Assembly (NCBI RefSeq): GCF_001238295.1
Contig: NZ_LGXZ01000004.1
Span: forward strand, 124,001 to 188,000
Length of the DNA: 64,000 bases
From: Ruegeria sp. 6PALISEP08
Lineage (GTDB): Bacteria; Pseudomonadota; Alphaproteobacteria; Rhodobacterales; Rhodobacteraceae
Direction of reading: 5' to 3'
The notes under the pieces were generated by a model. That model was given only the letters and a program-made list of their open reading frames with translations, did not search any database and had not been told where the DNA came from. Position 1 is the first letter of the stretch. Each line of letters opens with the position of its first letter. Position numbers and translations under genes: made by a program. This document shows, piece after piece, positions 26,062 through 34,982 of this stretch.

Positions 26062-27291
26062 TTACCTGCGATAATCCTCTGGGCGGATTTGATAACGGGC
26101 CAGCTTGTCATAAAATGTTTTGCGCGGAAGCTTCAGCGCCTTTGCCGCGTCTGACGCCTTTCCGTTGTGCCGCCCCAGCGCTGCGATCAGCAGCGATCGT
26201 TCGACCCGCGCCATCTGTTCACTAAGACCCAGATCCGTAGCCTGTGCGACCTCTTCCGGCATCCCCAACACAAAACGCATGGCAGCGGACATAAGCGACC
26301 GCGCATTCCCCGGCCAGTCGCTGGCCATCAATGCTGCCAGATGTTCCGAGGATATCTCGGGAACAGGGATTCCAGCCTGTTCAGCCGCCTGTGCGACATA
26401 ATGACGAAAGACAACGGGAATATCGTCAGGCCGCTCCGCCAGGGATGGAATACGCACGCGCATCACATCCAGCCTATAGAATAGATCGGCATTAAAACGG
26501 CCTTCGGAGCTTAAGTCAGACAGATCAGCGGTGGTACCAGCGATGATCCGCCCTCCCGGCCCACGTTCGATCAGCTCAAGGGCCGCAAATTGCGTGGCCT
26601 GCGGCATGGCCGAAACTTCGTCAAGAAACAGCGACCCACCCGCTGCATCCTCGCAACTGCGGGTCAGATCTTCGGGGCTGAGCGTCGAGGCCGGGCGTTT
26701 CACAAACGGCCCCTGCCCCATCGACGACATAAGATGAACAACTTCGGCCACTTTTGAAATCCCGCTGCCTGGCGGGCCAGTCACCAGAACTTCGGCCCCT
26801 GTGGGCGCAACAGTTCGAACCCTTTCACGCAATGCCTCCGCCTGCGGCGACAGGCCAAACAGCAAGCGCGCGGCCGGGTCTCCACGTTCGAGTTCGGATT
26901 TCACAGCTCTCTGCTCAATGACCTCGGATCGGGCTGCAAAAGCACGCTCCAACACATCCAACAAATCAGACGCCGCGCAGGGTTTTTCCAGAAAGTCGAA
27001 CGCGCCCTTACCCATCGCGTCAACAGCCATGGGAATATCCCCTTCACCGGTCAGAAGAATGACGGGAAGATCGGGATCAACCTCTCTTGCATAGGTCAAA
27101 AGATGGAACCCATCCCGGCCCGGCATTCGGATGTCCGAGATTATGACACCGGGAAAATCCGCTCGGATATGATCCTTGGCCGCCACAAAAGAGCCTGCAG
27201 TTGTCGGCTGAAAATCTGCCAGTTCAAGCGTTTGTGCCAAAGCCTCGCGAACGGCTGCGTCATCGTCGACCAAAAGAACTTTTCGGGTCAT
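26062..27291 (-). CDS. DctD-like response regulator with a degenerate AAA+ domain
   Basis: A 409-residue NtrC-family protein: receiver domain (1-120, phospho-acceptor D53 in IISDIRMPG, K103 in LEKPCA), central AAA+ domain (about 143-330) and a Fis-type DNA-binding helix-turn-helix at the end (GRHNGKASDAAKALKLPRKTF, about 375-396). The central domain is unusual. The ELFG-GAFTGA segment that touches sigma-54 is deleted between FVKRPAST and GGSLFLDEV, and Walker A reads GPPGSGIS with isoleucine in place of the catalytic lysine. Walker B and the arginine-finger region RFNADLFYRL remain. It overlaps dctB by four bases. It probably controls dctPQM without sigma-54. Confidence 0.9.
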   Translation of the reverse strand: MTRKVLLVDDDAAVREALAQTLELADFQPTTAGSFVAAKDHIRADFPGVIISDIRMPGRDGFHLLTYAREVDPDLPVILLTGEGDIPMAVDAMGKGAFDFLEKPCAASDLLDVLERAFAARSEVIEQRAVKSELERGDPAARLLFGLSPQAEALRERVRTVAPTGAEVLVTGPPGSGISKVAEVVHLMSSMGQGPFVKRPASTLSPEDLTRSCEDAAGGSLFLDEVSAMPQATQFAALELIERGPGGRIIAGTTADLSDLSSEGRFNADLFYRLDVMRVRIPSLAERPDDIPVVFRHYVAQAAEQAGIPVPEISSEHLAALMASDWPGNARSLMSAAMRFVLGMPEEVAQATDLGLSEQMARVERSLLIAALGRHNGKASDAAKALKLPRKTFYDKLARYQIRPEDYRR

Positions 27292-29021
27292 GCCGCCTCG
27301 TCTTCCCGATAGTATTCCAACTCCACAGTGAACATCGCACCTGTTGGCGCATTGGTCCCGCGAATGTTCCCACCAAAACTCTGGACCAGACCGTAAGAAA
27401 TCGAAAGCCCCAGCCCCATTCCTTCGGACGAGCCCACGGCCTTGGTGGTGTAAAACGGCTCAAAAAGCTTTTCCGTGTTCTCGATGCCAGGGCCGATATC
27501 TCGCACGGCGACTGAAAGCCTGTCCCCAGTGTTGATCACAACTTGAATAAGGCGTTCATCTTGCTGGCTCATCGCATCTGCGGCGTTGTTGATCAGATTC
27601 ACAAAGACCTGTTCCAACCTCACTTCGCCGCCCCATGCGTAGACCGGTTCGTTGGGTGGCTGCCAATCCATCGCAACATTTTCTGCGCGCAACCGAGCGT
27701 CGGTCAATTCAACGGCCGTATTCAGAACTTGCACCAAATCCACACGCCCCATCGGTTCGCTTTCGTTGCGGGCAAAGGCCCGCAGGTTCTTGATGATGCG
27801 CGCCATGCGCGCAGCCATTTCGGAAATACGGCCCAAATTTTCCGCGGCCTTTTCGGGCTTTCCGCGTTCCACGAAAGCCGCGCCATTATCCGCAAACTGC
27901 CGGATCGCCATAAGTGGCTGGTTCAGTTCGTGGCTGATCCCTGCCGACATCTGCCCAAGCGCGCTGAGTTTTCCGGCCTGAACCAAATCCGCCTGCGCCC
28001 GCCGCAGCGCCGCTTCGGCTTCCTGACGTTCCGCGACTTCCTTGTGCAAGCTGGTATTTGCAACGGTCAGGTCAAGGGTTCGTTTGGCCACTCGACTTTC
28101 AAGAACGGCATTGGCTTCTGCCAACGTCCGCCGCCGCTCCATCGCAAGAAAAAGCATTGCACCGAAAGCCAAACAGATCGCCGCAACTGCCGCCGCCTGA
28201 AGCCGCGCAAGTTGCAGGGCTGGCGCCACGTCTACCAAAACCTCAGCGGTCATATCGATCACCGGCAAATCGAGCGTAAGGTGCAGAGCATCGCGCGGCA
28301 GATAGCGCCCCCAGTTCAATCGCCATAGCTCGTGCCCACCGACCCGTTTCGACGCAAAATTGACGGTCGCGCCATTTGGCGGTGTAAGTCCTGCCTCTCC
28401 TTCCTCCCGAGACCAGAACAGCAGGTCCGATCTGTTCGAAATAAAGACAACACCATCTGCATCGACAAAGAAGACCGCCTCGGTGCTGCCGCGCCACGTC
28501 TGCTCGACATCCTGAACGTCGGCAACGACCATCACTACGCCTTTGATCCGGCCAAATGGGCCGAAAGCAGGTGCTGCGTAGGAGTAGATCCGATCATCTC
28601 CGACAGGTGTAACCTCATGCGCACTGCCTAAGGCCCCCTGCATCGCACGACGGAAAGCGGGGTGCCCGGCCATGTTTCGCTGCGGCACCGGCTGCGCCGA
28701 AACCAAGACCTGCCCATTTTGGTCCAAGTAGATCATGTTGACTGCCGCAGTCTTGTCTGCAACGTCCAACAACATCGCCTGAGCTTGGCGTATGTTGGCT
28801 TGCCGATCCAATTCATGCAGAATCGGATGGGTTGCCATCAGCACTGCAAGCTCTTGATACACTTGCATTTGTGTACTGAGCCGGTCGGCCGCCAGTTCAA
28901 GATCAGCCTCGGCCTTTTCGCTCAGCTGAGACAGCGCCTGACGATAGCCATAGGACCAGACGAGTCCGGACAACACCCCGACGGCAAGCAGAAAACCGAC
29001 AATGATCGAAACCCTGTGCAT
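27288..29021 (-). CDS. DctB-type sensor histidine kinase
   Basis: A 577-residue membrane kinase: transmembrane helix at about 4-26 (SIIVGFLLAVGVLSGLVW), a periplasmic double-PAS-like sensor to about 275, a second helix at about 282-304 (AAAVAAICLAFGAMLFLAM), a coiled-coil, then the H-box SALGQMSAGISHELNQPLMAIR and ATP-binding motifs NLINNAADAM, VRDIGPGI and GMGLGLSISYGLV. This is the layout of rhizobial DctB, which senses C4-dicarboxylates and phosphorylates DctD. I chose the ATG at 29021; a start at 29069 would overlap the divergent P450 gene. It is translationally coupled to the regulator by a four-base overlap. Confidence 0.9.
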   Translation of the reverse strand: MHRVSIIVGFLLAVGVLSGLVWSYGYRQALSQLSEKAEADLELAADRLSTQMQVYQELAVLMATHPILHELDRQANIRQAQAMLLDVADKTAAVNMIYLDQNGQVLVSAQPVPQRNMAGHPAFRRAMQGALGSAHEVTPVGDDRIYSYAAPAFGPFGRIKGVVMVVADVQDVEQTWRGSTEAVFFVDADGVVFISNRSDLLFWSREEGEAGLTPPNGATVNFASKRVGGHELWRLNWGRYLPRDALHLTLDLPVIDMTAEVLVDVAPALQLARLQAAAVAAICLAFGAMLFLAMERRRTLAEANAVLESRVAKRTLDLTVANTSLHKEVAERQEAEAALRRAQADLVQAGKLSALGQMSAGISHELNQPLMAIRQFADNGAAFVERGKPEKAAENLGRISEMAARMARIIKNLRAFARNESEPMGRVDLVQVLNTAVELTDARLRAENVAMDWQPPNEPVYAWGGEVRLEQVFVNLINNAADAMSQQDERLIQVVINTGDRLSVAVRDIGPGIENTEKLFEPFYTTKAVGSSEGMGLGLSISYGLVQSFGGNIRGTNAPTGAMFTVELEYYREDEAA

Positions 29022-29030
29022 ATACAGGGT
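29011..29030. repeat. Inverted repeat over the dctB start codon
   Basis: ACCCTGT and ACAGGGT form a perfect 7-bp inverted repeat with a 6-base centre, covering the dctB initiation codon and lying 38 bases before the divergent P450 gene. It may be an operator or an RNA hairpin that limits dctB translation. Confidence 0.45.
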
Positions 29031-29067
29031 CTTGCATTCAATGCGTCGCGTGGCAAGTGTGCGTCGC

Positions 29068-30249
29068 ATGAAGTCACTCTCACAATCTCCTTCAGACCCC
29101 GGGTTCGTCCAGAACCCCTATCCGTTCTACGACACAGCCCGACAAGCCGGGGACCTGTTTTATTGGGCTGATTACGGCATGGTTGCTGCTGTGTCCTGCC
29201 ATGCCGTCCGCACCTTGCTGAAAGATCGCCGGTTCGGGCGCGAAGTTCCCCCCGAGCACGCAACGCAAGGCCCCGCGCATCTGGCCCCATGGTTGTCTGT
29301 CGAGGCCCATTCGCTGCTTGAAGCCGAGCCACCACGGCACACGCGCCTGAGGGCGCTGGTTATGCGGGCCTTCACATCGCGGGCGATTTCCGCTCTGCAA
29401 CCCTCGATCGAAACCCTCTGTCACGATCTGATCCGGGATTTTCCGCAAGAGCCGTTTGACCTGTTGCACGCCTACTGCACACAGGTCCCGGTGATCACCA
29501 TCTGTCGCCTGCTGGGTGTACCCGAAGACATGGCCCCGGACTTGTTGCGTTGGTCACATGATATGGTTGCCATGTACCAAGCCAACAGGACACGAGACAC
29601 CGAAGACGAGGCCGCGCAATCGGCACAGGAATTTACCGCGTTCCTGGAACGTTATATCGACCAGCGGCGGCGTGACCCGCGTGACGATCTGATCACACGA
29701 TTGATTTCTGCTGAAGAGGAAGGCGAGAAACTGTCCCGCGATGAGTTGGTTGCAACCTGTATTCTACTGCTGAACGCCGGTCATGAGGCGACGGTTCATT
29801 CGTTGGGAAACGGGCTCAAAACCCTGCTGGAAACACACACCGGCCCCAGCGTTTTGCGGCCAGACAAAATTGACGCAACTATCGAAGAAATCCTGCGCTA
29901 TGATCCACCCCTGCACATGTTCACGCGCTACGCCTATGAGGAAGTGGAGATTTTTGGTCATACGTTCAAACGCGGCGATCAGGTTGCCCTGTTGCTGGGG
30001 GGTGCCAACCGCGATCCCACTGTCTGGAATGAACCGAACACATTCCGCCCCGCACGATCCATCGATGTGAACACAAGCTTTGGCGGCGGCATACATTTTT
30101 GCGTCGGCGCACCTTTGGCGCGGTTAGAAATGCGTATCGCCCTACCTATCCTGTTCGACACCTGTCCAAATTTGCGGCTGGCTGCGCCTCCGACGTATTC
30201 GGACAGCTATCACTTTCATGGCTTGGATCAGGTTCTGGTACATATCTGA
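29068..30249 (+). CDS. Cytochrome P450 (soluble bacterial class)
   Basis: A 393-residue haem monooxygenase without a membrane anchor. The I-helix oxygen-activation motif is LNAGHEATVHSLGNG, with His-Glu where Asp/Glu-Thr is usual (AGHEAT), the ExxR motif is EEILRYDPP, and the haem-binding loop is FGGGIHFCVGAPLARLE with the cysteine thiolate. The substrate is not known. No ferredoxin or ferredoxin reductase gene is adjacent; the fpr gene lies 5 kb downstream. I chose the ATG at 29068 over upstream frames starting at 29002 that would overlap dctB; only 46 bases separate the two divergent genes. Confidence 0.93.
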   Translation: MKSLSQSPSDPGFVQNPYPFYDTARQAGDLFYWADYGMVAAVSCHAVRTLLKDRRFGREVPPEHATQGPAHLAPWLSVEAHSLLEAEPPRHTRLRALVMRAFTSRAISALQPSIETLCHDLIRDFPQEPFDLLHAYCTQVPVITICRLLGVPEDMAPDLLRWSHDMVAMYQANRTRDTEDEAAQSAQEFTAFLERYIDQRRRDPRDDLITRLISAEEEGEKLSRDELVATCILLLNAGHEATVHSLGNGLKTLLETHTGPSVLRPDKIDATIEEILRYDPPLHMFTRYAYEEVEIFGHTFKRGDQVALLLGGANRDPTVWNEPNTFRPARSIDVNTSFGGGIHFCVGAPLARLEMRIALPILFDTCPNLRLAAPPTYSDSYHFHGLDQVLVHI

Positions 30250-30273
30250 GGACGCGTTACCGCCTACGCCTCG

Positions 30274-30756
30274 TTACGCCTTCTCTACCAATGCGTTTAA
30301 CGGCAGCATTGTGGTGGATTTGATTTCCTCCATCGACAAAAGCGCCGTCACGTTGTGCACCCGCACCTCTGAGATCAGAGATTGATAGAACACGTCATAG
30401 GCACGGGCATTCTTGACCCTGACTTTGAGGATATAGTCGATGTCGCCCGCCAACCTGTGGGCCTCTTGCACTTCGGGGTGATCGCGCAACGCTTTCAGGA
30501 ACTTGTGTTGCCACTCGGCCTCGTGTTCCGATGTGCGGATCAATACAAAGAATGTCGCCTCGAACCCAAGCGCTTCGGCATCCAACAGAACCGTTTGCTG
30601 CCCAATGATACCCGCCCCCTTGAGCTTGCGGATGCGATTCCAGACCGGGGTCTTTGAACTGCCCACACGGGCCGCAATTTCATCCAGTGACTGACCCGCA
30701 TCGCGTTGCAACTCGGCTAGAATTTTCCGATCCGTTTCGTCTATTCGCACCGACAT
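30274..30756 (-). CDS. Lrp/AsnC-family transcriptional regulator
   Basis: A 160-residue protein with an N-terminal winged helix-turn-helix (RIDETDRKILAELQRDAG, then DEIAARVGSSKTPVWNRIRKL) and a C-terminal RAM/AsnC ligand domain (GDIDYILKVRVKNARAYD). Lrp-type proteins form octamers or dimers that respond to amino acids. It diverges from the sulfite-reduction operon, so cysteine or another sulfur-related amino acid could be its effector. The ATG at 30756 is preceded by AAGGAAAA; a longer frame to 30804 would run into the shared promoter region. Confidence 0.92.
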   Translation of the reverse strand: MSVRIDETDRKILAELQRDAGQSLDEIAARVGSSKTPVWNRIRKLKGAGIIGQQTVLLDAEALGFEATFFVLIRTSEHEAEWQHKFLKALRDHPEVQEAHRLAGDIDYILKVRVKNARAYDVFYQSLISEVRVHNVTALLSMEEIKSTTMLPLNALVEKA

Positions 30757-30782
30757 TCCAGTTTTCCTTCCAATTCGAGGTC

Positions 30783-30814
30783 TTCGTTCCACTTTTCGAT
30801 CCAATTGGAACGAA
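30783..30814. promoter_or_regulatory. Candidate operator between the Lrp gene and the sulfite operon
   Basis: TTCGTTCC and GGAACGAA form a perfect 8-bp inverted repeat 16 bases apart, with the palindrome CCAATTGG (30801-30808) overlapping one arm. It lies in the 144-base divergent region and is the best candidate for autoregulatory Lrp binding. Confidence 0.5.
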
Positions 30815-30900
30815 TGTTCTTATTTGAGCGCCCATATGGCGCTTTGGTGGGAATATTTCCTATATTGCAAGGTAAGTCAAACTACACCCAAGGCGATCCG

Positions 30901-31677
30901 ATGCAGGACTTGCATACATTCAGACCCAAAGGACATGTCGATTTTGTCGGCGCTGGTCCCGGTGATCCCGATCTGCTGACACTCAAGGCGCTCATCGCGT
31001 TCGAGCAGGCAGACATCGTACTCCATGACCGCCTGATCAGCGCAGCGGTGCTGGATCTTGCAGGTCAGAACGCCAATCTGGTTGATGTTGGCAAGGCTGG
31101 GTTTGGTCCATCCTGGAAGCAAAGCGATATCGATGCTCTTTTGGTGGAATATGCCCTTAAGGGCAACCATGTCGTGCGGCTCAAGTCAGGGGATCCCACC
31201 GTCTTTGGCCGTCTGGACGAAGAAATCCAAGCTGTCGAGGCCGCAGGCATTTCGTGGCAGATCGTCCCCGGAATCACGGCCGCTTCGGCGGCGGTTGCAA
31301 GCATTGGCCAAAGCCTGACCCGCAGGGGCCGCAACTCTTCCGTGCGGTTTCTGACGGGGCACGACATGAAAGGCTTTGCCGACCACGACTGGACAGCGCT
31401 GGCGCGCGAAGGATCGGTTGCTGCGATCTACATGGGCAAGAAGTCCGCCCGGTTCATTCAGGGCCGTCTGATCATGCACGGCGCGGATCGCGCCACACCC
31501 GTCACCCTGGTCGAAAACGCCTCGCGCCCGAACCAACGCATTCTGGCCACCACATTGGACCAGCTGCCCACCGATCTGGCCGCCGCCGAAATGGACGGCC
31601 CGGCTCTGACTTTCTATGGCCTTGCCCCGCGCGAAGCGGCGCAGGCTGTGACCGAATTCAATAAGGAGCTTGCCTGA
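30901..31677 (+). CDS. cobA: Uroporphyrinogen-III C-methyltransferase (SUMT)
   Basis: A 258-residue SAM enzyme that makes precorrin-2, the first step towards sirohaem. Family motifs: VDFVGAGPGDPDLLTLKA, VLHDRLIS, VRLKSGDPTVFGR, VVPGIT-like IVPGITAASAA and YMGKKSA. It lacks the dehydrogenase/ferrochelatase half of full CysG, so those steps must be encoded elsewhere. It opens the sulfite-reduction operon, where the sirohaem is needed by CysI. The frame begins at 30805, but the ATG at 30901 is the family start. The stop overlaps the next start by one base. Confidence 0.93.
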   Translation: MQDLHTFRPKGHVDFVGAGPGDPDLLTLKALIAFEQADIVLHDRLISAAVLDLAGQNANLVDVGKAGFGPSWKQSDIDALLVEYALKGNHVVRLKSGDPTVFGRLDEEIQAVEAAGISWQIVPGITAASAAVASIGQSLTRRGRNSSVRFLTGHDMKGFADHDWTALAREGSVAAIYMGKKSARFIQGRLIMHGADRATPVTLVENASRPNQRILATTLDQLPTDLAAAEMDGPALTFYGLAPREAAQAVTEFNKELA

Positions 31678-31991
31678 TGGCCCGCGCTTTTACCCCCAAA
31701 GTCGTCACCGCAAATGATTTGTTGGAAGGTGATGTAGTTTATCAAACCGAAGATGACCGCTGGTCGCGCGATCTGTCCGAAGCGGAACTGATCACCGACG
31801 AAGCGCACGCTCAGGTACGTCTGCTGGATGCCGCACGTCAGGCAAGTAAGATTGTCGGCGCCTATCTGGCTGACGCCGTCGCCGGCGACAACGGCCCTGA
31901 GCCAGCCCATTTTCGGGAAGATTTCCGCCGGACTGGTCCGTCCAACTATGCCCACGGCAAACAGGAAACTTCCCCGCAGCCCCGGGCCTGA
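31677..31991 (+). CDS. DUF2849 protein of the sulfite-reduction operon
   Basis: A 104-residue soluble protein, small and rich in charged residues: FTPKVVTANDLLEGDVVYQ, TEDDRWSRDLSEAELI, and a C-terminal HFREDFRRTGPSNYAHGK. This matches DUF2849, a family found almost only between sirohaem and sulfite-reductase genes in alphaproteobacteria; its role is unknown. It overlaps cobA by one base and precedes cysI by 64 bases. A chaperone, a regulator or a sirohaem-delivery function is conceivable from position only. Confidence 0.87.
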   Translation: MARAFTPKVVTANDLLEGDVVYQTEDDRWSRDLSEAELITDEAHAQVRLLDAARQASKIVGAYLADAVAGDNGPEPAHFREDFRRTGPSNYAHGKQETSPQPRA

Positions 31992-32055
31992 TCTCTGGCC
32001 CTTCTCTCTCCCCTTCAAGGCCCCGGTTCGGGGCTGCAACTAAGGACAGCTAATC

Positions 32056-33720
32056 ATGTATCGCTACTCCGAGTTCGACACAGCATTTTTGGCAGAACGT
32101 AACGCGCAGTTCCGTGCGCAGGTTGAGCGCCGCATAGACGGATCGCTGACCGAAGACGAATTCAAACCACTGCGCCTGATGAACGGCCTGTATCTGCAGC
32201 TGCACGCTTACATGTTGCGGGTCGCTATCCCCTATGGCACGCTCTCCAGCGCGCAAATGCGCCAACTGGCGCTGCTGGCCGAGAAGTGGGACAAGGGCTA
32301 TGGCCACTTCACCACCCGTCAGAACATCCAGTACAACTGGCCGAAACTGAACGATGTACCGGATATGCTGGACGCGCTAGCCGAGGTTGGCATGCACGCC
32401 ATTCAGACCTCGGGCAACACCATCCGTAACGTGACCGCCGACCACTTCGCCGGTGCCGCCGCGGATGAGGTCGCCGATCCGCGCCCTTATGCCGAACTGC
32501 TGCGTCAGTGGTCCACCGACCACCCGGAGTTCCAGTTCATGCCGCGCAAATTCAAGATTGCCATCACCGGTTCGGAAAACGACCGCGCCGTGATCAAAGC
32601 CCATGACATCGGCCTTCAACTGATCGAGCGCGACGGCGTTCTGGGCGCGCGCGTGATTGTTGGCGGTGGTCTGGGCCGTACGCCGATGATCGGCAAGGAA
32701 CTGTCCGAATTCGTCGCCTTTGACGACCTGCTGGCTTACCTCGAAGCCACCGTTTCCGTGTGGAACCAGATCGGCCGCCGTGACAATAAATACAAAGCGC
32801 GTATCAAGATCACCGTGCACGAAAACGGCATCGACACGATCCGCGCCAAGGTCAACGAGCGCTTTTTGCAGGTTCGCCCGCAGTTCAAAGGTGCCGACAT
32901 GAACCTGCTGGAAGAGATCAAGGGCCACTTCGCCCCGCCCGCCTTCCGCGAAGGTTCGGTTGCGTCGTTCGAAAGTGCATATACCAACGATCCGGTCTTC
33001 CGCTCATGGGTCGACACCAACATCGCGCCGCATAAGAACGCAGACCATGCGATTGTCACGATCTCGATCAAAAAGCATGGCCAGACACCGGGTGATGCGA
33101 CAGCTGAACAGATGCGCGTGATGGCCGATCTGGCTGAAGAGTTCGCCTATGACGAGCTGCGCATCAGCCATGAGCAGAACGTGATCCTGCCGCATGTCCA
33201 CAAATCGGACTTGCCCGCGATCCACGCCAAGTTGAAGGAATACGAATTGGCGACCGCCAATATCGGCCTGATCAGCGACATCATCGCCTGCCCCGGCATG
33301 GATTACTGCGCGCTGGCCACGGCGCGTTCGATCCCGGTCGCTCAGGAAATTGCGACACGCTTTGAAGATATGAAGCTTGAGCATGATATCGGCCACCTGA
33401 AGATCAAGATCTCGGGCTGCATCAACGCTTGTGGTCACCACCATGTGGGCCATATCGGCATTCTGGGTCTGGATCGGGCCGGCGTCGAGAACTACCAGAT
33501 CACTCTGGGCGGCGACGCGACAGAGACGGCTGCCATCGGCGACCGCACCGGCCCCGGCTTTGCCTATGATGAGATCGTGCCCGCCGTGGAACGCATCGTA
33601 GACACCTACCTGGAACAGCGTGAGAGCGCTGAAGAAACCTTCCTGGAAGCATACCGCCGCGTCGGCATGGCTCCGTTCAAAGCGGCGCTTTACCCCGAGG
33701 CACAGGCCAATGCCGCTTGA
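32056..33720 (+). CDS. cysI: Assimilatory sulfite reductase, sirohaem subunit (ferredoxin type)
   Basis: A 554-residue enzyme with a duplicated nitrite/sulfite reductase half-domain architecture. The sirohaem-[4Fe-4S] ligands are visible in ACPGMDYCALATARS and KISGCINACGHHHVGH; the substrate-contacting region is YGHFTTRQNIQYNWP near residue 83. It reduces sulfite to sulfide. There is no CysJ flavoprotein in the window, while a ferredoxin-NADP reductase gene closes the operon, suggesting ferredoxin as electron donor. The 3' end overlaps cysH by 11 bases. Confidence 0.92.
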   Translation: MYRYSEFDTAFLAERNAQFRAQVERRIDGSLTEDEFKPLRLMNGLYLQLHAYMLRVAIPYGTLSSAQMRQLALLAEKWDKGYGHFTTRQNIQYNWPKLNDVPDMLDALAEVGMHAIQTSGNTIRNVTADHFAGAAADEVADPRPYAELLRQWSTDHPEFQFMPRKFKIAITGSENDRAVIKAHDIGLQLIERDGVLGARVIVGGGLGRTPMIGKELSEFVAFDDLLAYLEATVSVWNQIGRRDNKYKARIKITVHENGIDTIRAKVNERFLQVRPQFKGADMNLLEEIKGHFAPPAFREGSVASFESAYTNDPVFRSWVDTNIAPHKNADHAIVTISIKKHGQTPGDATAEQMRVMADLAEEFAYDELRISHEQNVILPHVHKSDLPAIHAKLKEYELATANIGLISDIIACPGMDYCALATARSIPVAQEIATRFEDMKLEHDIGHLKIKISGCINACGHHHVGHIGILGLDRAGVENYQITLGGDATETAAIGDRTGPGFAYDEIVPAVERIVDTYLEQRESAEETFLEAYRRVGMAPFKAALYPEAQANAA

Positions 33721-34471
33721 TCTGATCCAGACGGAACTGGGGGCGGACCGGCGTGCGTTGACCGAACGGGTCGACGCGCTGAACGACCGGTTTCGCCACC
33801 ACAGCGCCCATGATGTTATGCATGGTGCGCTGGATGAGATCGAGGAGCTTGCCCTCGTCTCCAGCTTTGGTGCGGAATCCGTCGTGCTGCTGCACATGGC
33901 AGCGGTTGTCGACAAGATGACCCCGGTTCTGTTTGTGGACACGCAGATGCTGTTTGCTGAGACACTGGAATACCAGCAGGACGTCAGCGAGCGTCTCGGT
34001 CTTAGAAACGTCCAGATCATCCATGCCGATGACGAGGATGTTCAGCGCGACGACCCCTATGGTGCACTTCGCATGCGGGACACAGACGCGTGCTGCAACC
34101 TGCGCAAGACCTTTCCACTGCAGCAAGCTCTTTCGGGCTATTGTGGCTGGATTACAGGGCGCAAACGGTTCCAGTCAGGCACGCGCGCCGCGCTCGATTT
34201 TTTTGAAGTCGAAGACGGAACGGGCCGGATAAAGGTCAACCCGTTGGCCCATTGGGCACCCGAGGATGTGCGCGCCTATATGGAAGAAAACAATTTGCCC
34301 CGGCATCCGCTGGTGGCCAAAGGATACCCTTCGATCGGGTGTGCGCCCTGCACCTCGCCGGTCAAAGAGGGCGAAGACCCCCGCGCCGGACGCTGGCGCG
34401 ATCAGAACAAGGAAGAATGCGGCATCCATTTTGTCGATGGCAAGATGGTGCGCATCGGAGAGAAAACATGA
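33710..34471 (+). CDS. cysH: APS/PAPS reductase with [4Fe-4S] cluster motif
   Basis: A 253-residue enzyme that reduces adenylyl sulfate (or PAPS) to sulfite. The substrate loop is VSSFGAESVVLLHM. The cluster cysteines are present in both pairs, DACCNLRKTFPL (about 126-137) and IGCAPCTSPV (about 210-219), and the catalytic cysteine is in ECGIH near the C-terminus. Having both cysteine pairs indicates the bacterial APS reductase type and not the E. coli PAPS type. I chose the ATG at 33710 (MPLDLIQTELG) over an upstream ATG at 33620 inside cysI. Confidence 0.93.
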   Translation: MPLDLIQTELGADRRALTERVDALNDRFRHHSAHDVMHGALDEIEELALVSSFGAESVVLLHMAAVVDKMTPVLFVDTQMLFAETLEYQQDVSERLGLRNVQIIHADDEDVQRDDPYGALRMRDTDACCNLRKTFPLQQALSGYCGWITGRKRFQSGTRAALDFFEVEDGTGRIKVNPLAHWAPEDVRAYMEENNLPRHPLVAKGYPSIGCAPCTSPVKEGEDPRAGRWRDQNKEECGIHFVDGKMVRIGEKT

Positions 34472-34875
34472 ACGTAATCGTAACGGACGAGGGCTTTTCG
34501 CCCGATGACTGGACCGACGGCTTTGTCACTCTGGATGATGCCGCCAATGACGTGGTCGCGCTGGACGTGGCTTCGGACACTGACCCCGATGAGCTGATTG
34601 ACCGTCTGGGCAATGCCAAGATGGTACGCGTGGACTTCCCGTCCTCGGCCGATGGACGCGGCTTTACAATCGCGCGCGTTCTGCGCCTGAAAGGCTATAC
34701 CGGTCGCCTGCGCGCCCGGGGCCATGTATTGGCTGACCAGTACGCCATGGCCCGCCGCAGCGGGTTCGACGAGGTCGAAATCGATCATACTCTTGCAGAC
34801 CGTCAGCCCGAAGATCAGTGGTTGGCTCGCGCCAATTGGCAAGACAACAACTATCAGGCCCGCCTGCGTGGATAA
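34468..34875 (+). CDS. DUF934 protein of the sulfite-reduction operon
   Basis: A 135-residue soluble protein of DUF934: VRVDFPSSADGRGFTIARVLR at about residues 51-71 (shown in part here) and YTGRLRARGHVLADQYAMARRSGFDEVEI are the conserved regions. The family sits beside ferredoxin-type sulfite reductases and APS reductases in proteobacteria and is often labelled oxidoreductase, but no cofactor motif is visible and its function is not known. The start overlaps the cysH stop in an ATGA arrangement, so the two are translationally coupled. Confidence 0.88.
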   Translation: MNVIVTDEGFSPDDWTDGFVTLDDAANDVVALDVASDTDPDELIDRLGNAKMVRVDFPSSADGRGFTIARVLRLKGYTGRLRARGHVLADQYAMARRSGFDEVEIDHTLADRQPEDQWLARANWQDNNYQARLRG

Positions 34876-34982
34876 GGCCGCACTCGCCAGCTTGTGATAC
34901 AGAGGGGGCAATCTGTCCACTTTTCCTGACTTGGATCAAAGATTAAACGGAGATGTCGGTTTAGCTGACCGGCAGTGAAACG

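Noticed and set aside
34889..34901. GCTTGTGATACAG upstream of fpr, also present at 54871
   Set aside because: A 13-base identity between two intergenic sites is expected by chance in a window of this size, and the inverted arm is missing at this copy.
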